From an uncultured Alphaproteobacteria bacterium (lineage in GTDB: Bacteria; Pseudomonadota; Alphaproteobacteria; Caulobacterales; Parvularculaceae): 11,469 bases of DNA. Position 1 is the stretch's first letter. Each line of letters opens with the position of its first letter. Under the pieces are notes generated by a model, which was not told the DNA's origin, did no database searches, and worked only from the letters and a program-made list of their open reading frames with translations. The DNA lies in the NCBI GenBank assembly GCA_938003575.1, contig CALKYG010000078.1, forward strand, positions 1 to 11,469, read 5' to 3'. Made by a program: the position numbers and the translations under genes. Positions 7,958-11,469 of the stretch are shown here, one piece after another.

Positions 7958-8401
7958 TCAAGCGCGCCCCTTGTCAATGAGCCGGGAAAGGGCGTCAAGC
8001 GCCGTAAGGTAGCCGTCGGCTCCAAGCCCGCAGATTACCGCCGTGACGGCCGGGCTGACGAAGGAATGGCGCCTGAAAGCCTCCCGGGCGTAGACATTCG
8101 ACAGGTGCAACTCAATCCTGGGGATTGCGATCGCCTTGAGAGCGTCATGCAGGGCGATTGACGTATGGGTGTAGGCGCCGGGATTGATGATGAGGCCTTT
8201 GGCTTTCCGTCCCGCTTCCTGAACCCAATCGATCAGGATTCCCTCGTGGTTTGACTGTCTGAATTCGACGCGAAGTCCGGCCTGCGCCGCGCGCGCCAAA
8301 ACCGCTTGCCGGATGCCGTCGAGCGTCTCACTACCGTAAATCTCGGGCTCTCGCTGGCCTAGGAGGTTGAGGTTCGGGCCGTTGAGTATGTAGACAGTCA
8401 T
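7958..8401 (-). CDS. aroQ: Type II 3-dehydroquinate dehydratase
   Basis: Removes water from 3-dehydroquinate to give 3-dehydroshikimate, third step of the shikimate pathway to aromatic amino acids; the type II enzyme acts as a dodecamer. The frame is open from 8584, but the family begins at the [15 protein letters not shown] segment, so I place the start at ATG 8401, giving 147 residues (normal length). AAGG at 8414-8411, 9 bases upstream, supports it. Active-site residues seen, with roles from the family: R17 and Y22 in REPEIYG, N73 in [10 protein letters not shown] (72-81), H99 and N102 in HLSN, and R110 in REAFRRHS. First gene of the aroQ-accB-accC-aat run, divergent from thiS, with a candidate promoter at 8454-8481 and a possible leader hairpin at the ribosome site. 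Confidence 0.96.
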   Translation of the reverse strand: MTVYILNGPNLNLLGQREPEIYGSETLDGIRQAVLARAAQAGLRVEFRQSNHEGILIDWVQEAGRKAKGLIINPGAYTHTSIALHDALKAIAIPRIELHLSNVYAREAFRRHSFVSPAVTAVICGLGADGYLTALDALSRLIDKGRA

Positions 8402-8413
8402 GTTCCGGCACCT

Positions 8414-8442
8414 TGATGCGGGAGGCGAGCGAGCTTGCATCA
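8414..8442 (-). promoter_or_regulatory. Inverted repeat in the aroQ leader touching the ribosome site
   Basis: TGATGC (8442-8437) and GCATCA (8419-8414) form a perfect 6-base inverted repeat around 17 bases. In an aroQ transcript the 3' arm ends on the first A of the AAGG ribosome site. The loop contains CGCCTCC, a pyrimidine run that could itself pair with purine-rich RNA. It may weaken or tune aroQ translation, or be chance. Confidence 0.3.
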
Positions 8443-8453
8443 GCGCCCCTGAG

Positions 8454-8481
8454 ACTACAAATACACACCTGTTCGTGACAA
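8454..8481 (-). promoter_or_regulatory. Candidate promoter for aroQ-accB-accC-aat
   Basis: On the minus strand TTGTCA (8481-8476, 5 of 6 to the -35 consensus) and TGTAGT (8459-8454, 4 of 6 to the -10) are 16 bases apart. A start near 8447 would give a leader of about 45 bases. The gap to thiS on the other side (8402-8504, 103 bases) must also hold the thiS promoter unless thiS is transcribed from inside aroQ; only a poor plus-strand pair is seen there (TTGCAT at 8435, TACAAA at 8456). Confidence 0.4.
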
Positions 8482-8504
8482 TTCTGCAAACGGGCGCTTT
8501 CGGG

Positions 8505-8705
8505 ATGAAATTGACGATCAATGGCGATAACGCGCATTTTGACGGCGCGATGACCCTCAAAGACCTCGTCTTCGTTCTAGGCATTGATCCAAGGAAGATC
8601 GCGGTTGAGAGAAATTTCGAGATTGTGCCGAGATCGGCTTATGGCGAAACAGCGCTTTCGGACGGCGACCGGCTTGAAATCGTGCATTTTGTCGGAGGAG
8701 GCTAG
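8505..8705 (+). CDS. thiS: Sulfur carrier protein ThiS
   Basis: Small beta-grasp, ubiquitin-like protein that carries sulfur as a C-terminal thiocarboxylate for making the thiamine thiazole with ThiG. From ATG 8505 it has 66 residues, normal for ThiS, and ends in HFVGGG; the terminal GG is the site adenylated by ThiF and then loaded with sulfur. MKLTINGD at the start and [14 protein letters not shown] at the end match the family. An in-frame ATG at 8400 would add 35 residues without likeness to ThiS and overlap the aroQ start, so it is not used. The Shine-Dalgarno sequence is weak. It lies 3 bases before thiG and divergent from aroQ. The sequence before it does not match a TPP riboswitch. Confidence 0.92.
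   Translation: MKLTINGDNAHFDGAMTLKDLVFVLGIDPRKIAVERNFEIVPRSAYGETALSDGDRLEIVHFVGGG
8694..8701 (+). promoter_or_regulatory. Strong ribosome binding site for thiG inside the end of thiS
   Basis: GGAGGAGG, formed by the codons for the last glycines of ThiS, is 7 bases before the TTG start of thiG. It decides that start and suggests that thiG translation is coupled to thiS. Confidence 0.75.
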
Positions 8706-8708
8706 GTC

Positions 8709-9479
8709 TTGTCGCAGCCGCTCACCATAGCAGGCAGGAAATTCACTTCCCGCCTGATCATAGGAACGGGAAAATACAAGACCTATGAAGAGAACGCCCG
8801 GGCGGCCGAAGCCGCCGGCGCGGAGATCGTCACCGTTGCGGTGCGCCGTGTCAACCTGACGGATCGCGACAAACCGATGCTTGTCGATTTCATTGATCCG
8901 AAAAAATACGTCTATCTGCCGAATACGGCCGGATGCTTTACCGCCGACGAGGCCATTCGCACCCTGCGCCTTGCGCGCGAAGCGGGCGGCTGGTCGCTCG
9001 TAAAGTTGGAAGTTCTAGCCGACCAAAAGACGCTTTACCCAGAGATGGAAGAAACGCTCAAGGCGGCGAAGCTCCTTATCAAAGACGGTTTCGACGTCAT
9101 GGTGTATTGCTCCGACGACCCGGTTTTCGCTCGAAAACTGCAAGACGCCGGATGCGCCGCAATCATGCCGCTTGGTTCGCTGATCGGATCCGGTTTGGGC
9201 ATTCTGAATCCCGTCAATATCCGCCTGATCGTTGAGCAATCATCCGTACCCGTCATCGTCGATGCTGGCGTCGGCACGGCCTCGGACGCCGCCGTCGCGA
9301 TGGAGCTCGGCTGCGACGGCGTCCTGATGAATACGGCGATCGCGGAAGCGAAAGTTCCGGTGCTGATGGCGTCGGCGATGAAGCATGCGGTCATCGCCGG
9401 TCGCGAAGCCTACCTTGCAGGGCGAATGGCGAAGAAGCGCTTTGCCGACCCGTCATCCCCGCTTGCAGGAATAATTTAG
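8709..9479 (+). CDS. thiG: Thiazole synthase ThiG
   Basis: Joins 1-deoxy-D-xylulose 5-phosphate, dehydroglycine or its equivalent and the sulfur of ThiS thiocarboxylate to form the thiazole phosphate of thiamine, in the cytoplasm. 256 residues forming a TIM barrel. Family features: [13 protein letters not shown] (16-28), [12 protein letters not shown] (71-82), K99 in LVKLEVL (the lysine that forms the imine with the sugar phosphate), [13 protein letters not shown], and the phosphate-binding [14 protein letters not shown] block with GVLMNTAIA. The start is TTG at 8709, backed by the GGAGGAGG ribosome site; no ATG fits as well. Stop TAG at 9477-9479 overlaps the stop of the convergent Dsb gene by four bases on the other strand. 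ThiE, ThiF and the glycine oxidase ThiO are not next to it, so the rest of the pathway must be elsewhere. Confidence 0.97.
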   Translation: MSQPLTIAGRKFTSRLIIGTGKYKTYEENARAAEAAGAEIVTVAVRRVNLTDRDKPMLVDFIDPKKYVYLPNTAGCFTADEAIRTLRLAREAGGWSLVKLEVLADQKTLYPEMEETLKAAKLLIKDGFDVMVYCSDDPVFARKLQDAGCAAIMPLGSLIGSGLGILNPVNIRLIVEQSSVPVIVDAGVGTASDAAVAMELGCDGVLMNTAIAEAKVPVLMASAMKHAVIAGREAYLAGRMAKKRFADPSSPLAGII

Positions 9480-10249
9480 CGGCCCGCGCTTTTCCTGGCC
9501 TCGGCAATCGCCGCTTTTACCATGTCGGGCTTGTAGCCTGGCACAACTTCAACATATTCGCCGTCGACGGAGGCGATGATGAACGTGGGCGTTCCGTCTA
9601 TAGCCATTTCGCGCGCCGCTTGGCGGTCCTTGTTGATGATGGCTGTGATCGCGGGATCAGACTGGTCTTTTTTCAGCCGTTCGACATCGAGTCCGACTTT
9701 TGCAGCGACTTCCGCAAGACGCTTTTCATCGATGACGCCCTGTTCCCGCAGAAGGGCGAAATGAAACGCCTGATACTTTCCCTGACGCCTGGCGGCCAGT
9801 GCATAGCGGCTTGCGATCTCTGATTCCTCACGCAGAATCGGCAGCTCCCTTAGCGCAATTTTCACGCCCTTCTCTTTGTCGATGAGGTCCTGAACGAAAT
9901 CAGCGCTGCGTTTGCAAAATCCGCAATGATAATCAAAGAACTCAATTACAGCGACTTTAGCGCCGTCTGCTCCCTTGCCGGCGATAAAACCGCTTTCGTC
10001 CGAAAGAAGGTCGGGCAAGAACTTTCGAACTAGATTTTTTGCGTGATTTTCCGAAAACTCGTTCAGCGCATCCACAATGATGGACGGATCGTCACGAATG
10101 GTGTCCCTGACGATCTGCTCAATCGCCGCGCGGTCGAATTCGGACGCCGGTTGCGGATGGGACTGTTGTGCCGAAACGAGGTTCGCGGAAACCGCACCGA
10201 AGAAAGCGGCTGCGATTATTGCGATGATGATTAGCGTACGCTGCTTCAA
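9476..10249 (-). CDS. Periplasmic DsbA/ScsC-like thiol-disulfide protein
   Basis: A thioredoxin-fold protein that makes or rearranges disulfides in exported proteins. 257 residues: a signal peptide or N-terminal anchor (KQR, hydrophobic to about 22, VSAQQ near 25-29), an N-terminal helical segment (about 38-64, [12 protein letters not shown] and [10 protein letters not shown]) like the oligomerisation region of ScsC and Com1 proteins, then the DsbA domain (about 97-250) with C109-G-F-C112 and the cis-proline P221 in GTPTF. CGFC is closer to the CGYC of isomerases such as DsbC than to the CPHC of E. coli DsbA, so isomerase activity is possible (inference). The start is TTG at 10249, with AGGAG (10260-10256) 6 bases upstream. 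It begins 18 bases after the M48 protease gene and is probably co-transcribed. No dsbB or dsbD is in the window. Confidence 0.9.
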   Translation of the reverse strand: MKQRTLIIIAIIAAAFFGAVSANLVSAQQSHPQPASEFDRAAIEQIVRDTIRDDPSIIVDALNEFSENHAKNLVRKFLPDLLSDESGFIAGKGADGAKVAVIEFFDYHCGFCKRSADFVQDLIDKEKGVKIALRELPILREESEIASRYALAARRQGKYQAFHFALLREQGVIDEKRLAEVAAKVGLDVERLKKDQSDPAITAIINKDRQAAREMAIDGTPTFIIASVDGEYVEVVPGYKPDMVKAAIAEARKSAGR

Positions 10250-10267
10250 AACAAGCTCCTGAACTGA

Positions 10268-11467
10268 TTAAAAAGCCGGCCGGCGGAAATTGGGCGATGG
10301 GTCGGGAACGTCGCCAGGCGATTGTTTGGGTTCCGGCTTCGGCTCGGCATCCGGCTTGCCTCCGGATAAGGAGCCCTGCGCCGGATCGTCTCCGAGGCTT
10401 GCGACGATGATATCCGTCGCTTGCCGCCATTCCGGTGAGCCCTTTTTCAGGCTCTTGCGAGCGCGCATCGCAAATTTTGCGGCGTCCTGCTTTGCGCCGA
10501 CATGGTAACGGGACTCCGCCATGGCGAGGTCGGCGAGCGCTTCATCACCGAGCGCGCCATAAGCGCGCGCCAATTCAAACCAGCCAAAGGAATTGTCGGA
10601 TTCGATGAGGAGGGCCGATTTCAGCTCTTTTACGGCCAGTTTTAAACTTTCATGATCTTCCGTCGCCGCGAGCGCCCGTCCGTAATTGATAAGGAGCAGC
10701 GCTTTGCCCGGCTTGAGCTCTACCGACTTCCGATGAGGATCGATCGAGTCGGCGATCCGGCCGAATTCGAAAAGCATCTGGCCCTTCAATTCCTGATAAT
10801 AAGGGTTCTCAGGATGCGCCGCGAGAAGGATTTCGATTTCTTTCAGCGCTTTGTCGAGATCGGCGGACCGATAATATGCGACAGCGCGTGCGTAATGCGC
10901 GGCGTCGGATTGGTCGCTCAAGGGATATTCGCGGAGCGTAACATTCGCGTCCTGCATAAACCCCTTGATCTTTGCCTGAATGAGCCGGAGTCGTTCAATT
11001 TCTTCCGGAGAATCCTTGGTATCGAAATATCGGGATTGTCTCGCGCGTTCCTGTAATGCTGTAATTCGCTGAACGGCCAAGGGGTGCGTCTGCATGTACG
11101 GATTGATACGCTGACCATGAATCAGCTGGTCATTGCGCAACTTTTCAAAGGACTCAATCAAGCCTGCGCCGGATCTGCCGATAGCATCCAGGTACGTGAG
11201 CGCAGCCTGATCCGCGCTCGATTCCTGCCCTCGGCTATATGTTAATGCGTTGGCGATGCCGATCGTCTGCCCAAGGCCGAGCAATCCGACGCCGGCGTCC
11301 GGCGCGCCCGCCGCAATTGCGCCAGCCGCCAAAACAAGGCTGAGCAGCATGGGACGTGTCGCTGCTGCATATGCCTCGTCCGAGCGGGTTGAGTGACCGC
11401 CGGCGATGTGGCCCGCTTCGTGGGCGATGACGCCCTGAATCTGGCTTGGCGTGTCGCAAATGGTCAG
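10268..11467 (-). CDS. M48-family metalloprotease with TPR repeats (BepA-like), 5' end outside window
   Basis: Zinc protease of the M48 family, probably periplasmic, related to BepA/YfgC which helps assemble or degrade outer-membrane proteins such as LptD. The frame is open from the window edge; 399 residues are visible. HEAGH (11422-11408) is the HExxH zinc and catalytic motif, and QESSAD has the third ligand glutamate (codon 11224-11222) in the usual E-x-x-A-D context. A hydrophobic, glycine/alanine-rich stretch lies between them. The middle to C-terminal part (about 10400-10900) is a series of helical pairs typical of TPRs (YARAVAYYRSADLDKAL, NYGRALAATEDHESL, WFELARAYGALGDEA). The tail is proline- and charge-rich and ends RRPAF. 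The signal peptide and promoter lie beyond the window. An internal ATG at 11350 would remove the active site and is not the start. Confidence 0.93.
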   Translation of the reverse strand: MTICDTPSQIQGVIAHEAGHIAGGHSTRSDEAYAAATRPMLLSLVLAAGAIAAGAPDAGVGLLGLGQTIGIANALTYSRGQESSADQAALTYLDAIGRSGAGLIESFEKLRNDQLIHGQRINPYMQTHPLAVQRITALQERARQSRYFDTKDSPEEIERLRLIQAKIKGFMQDANVTLREYPLSDQSDAAHYARAVAYYRSADLDKALKEIEILLAAHPENPYYQELKGQMLFEFGRIADSIDPHRKSVELKPGKALLLINYGRALAATEDHESLKLAVKELKSALLIESDNSFGWFELARAYGALGDEALADLAMAESRYHVGAKQDAAKFAMRARKSLKKGSPEWRQATDIIVASLGDDPAQGSLSGGKPDAEPKPEPKQSPGDVPDPSPNFRRPAF

Positions 11468-11469
11468 GA

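Noticed and set aside
8402..8504. TPP riboswitch before thiS
   Set aside because: CTGAGA occurs at 8449-8454, but the following conserved ACCTGATC and GCGTAGGGA-like parts are absent and the spacing is wrong. Resemblance is by chance.
8400..8504. Longer ThiS from ATG 8400
   Set aside because: The added 35 residues have no match to the ThiS fold, and the ATG overlaps the aroQ start codon.
8402..8584. N-terminal extension of AroQ up to 8584
   Set aside because: It adds 61 residues unlike the family and would overlap thiS. The enzyme fold starts at ATG 8401, with a ribosome site before it.
9471..9500. Terminator between thiG and the Dsb gene
   Set aside because: The GC-rich GCGGCCCGCGC stretch cannot form a stable stem with a T-run in the needed place and lies in coding sequence.

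Overview
The window is ordinary, densely packed chromosomal DNA from a high-GC alphaproteobacterium, most likely of the Hyphomicrobiales (Rhizobiales). A methanotroph or Beijerinckiaceae-like host is possible, but the sequence alone does not settle it. The clues are a vitamin B12-dependent ribonucleotide reductase, a bacterial NDUFA12-type complex I accessory protein, a DUF2155 protein, and the gene order M48 protease / Dsb protein / aroQ / accB / accC / aat, all typical of this class. I see no RNA gene, CRISPR array, insertion sequence or phage gene.

Layout. Bases 1-3664, minus strand: nrdJ, complete except for its stop codon, which lies across the window edge. Bases 3665-3928: the largest gap, a divergent promoter region with an AT-rich patch, two inverted repeats and a good sigma70-like promoter for nrdJ. 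Bases 3929-5408, plus strand: a three-gene operon of NDUFA12-family protein, mlaD and a DUF2155 protein. Bases 8401-5360, minus strand: aroQ, accB, accC and aat, spaced 30-39 bases apart. The 3' end of aat runs 49 bases into the DUF2155 gene from the opposite side. Bases 8505-9479, plus strand: thiS and thiG. Bases 11467-9476, minus strand: an M48 metalloprotease with TPR repeats (5' end outside the window) and a DsbA/ScsC-like periplasmic thiol-disulfide protein. Its stop codon overlaps that of thiG.

How the genes fit together. There are four functional groups. NrdJ makes deoxyribonucleotides. AccB and AccC form the biotin carboxylase half of acetyl-CoA carboxylase (malonyl-CoA for fatty acids) and sit with AroQ of the shikimate pathway. 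ThiS and ThiG make the thiazole of thiamine. MlaD, the DUF2155 protein, the M48 protease and the Dsb protein work in or facing the periplasm, on lipid transport and protein quality control. NDUFA12 (respiratory complex I) and Aat (N-degron tagging) are the other housekeeping roles.

I found no convincing undescribed system. The points most worth checking are the NDUFA12-mlaD-DUF2155 operon, a low-complexity insertion in the DUF2155 protein, the tail-to-tail gene overlaps without room for terminators, the opposite-strand thiSG pair between dsb and aroQ, and possible regulatory inverted repeats before nrdJ and aroQ.
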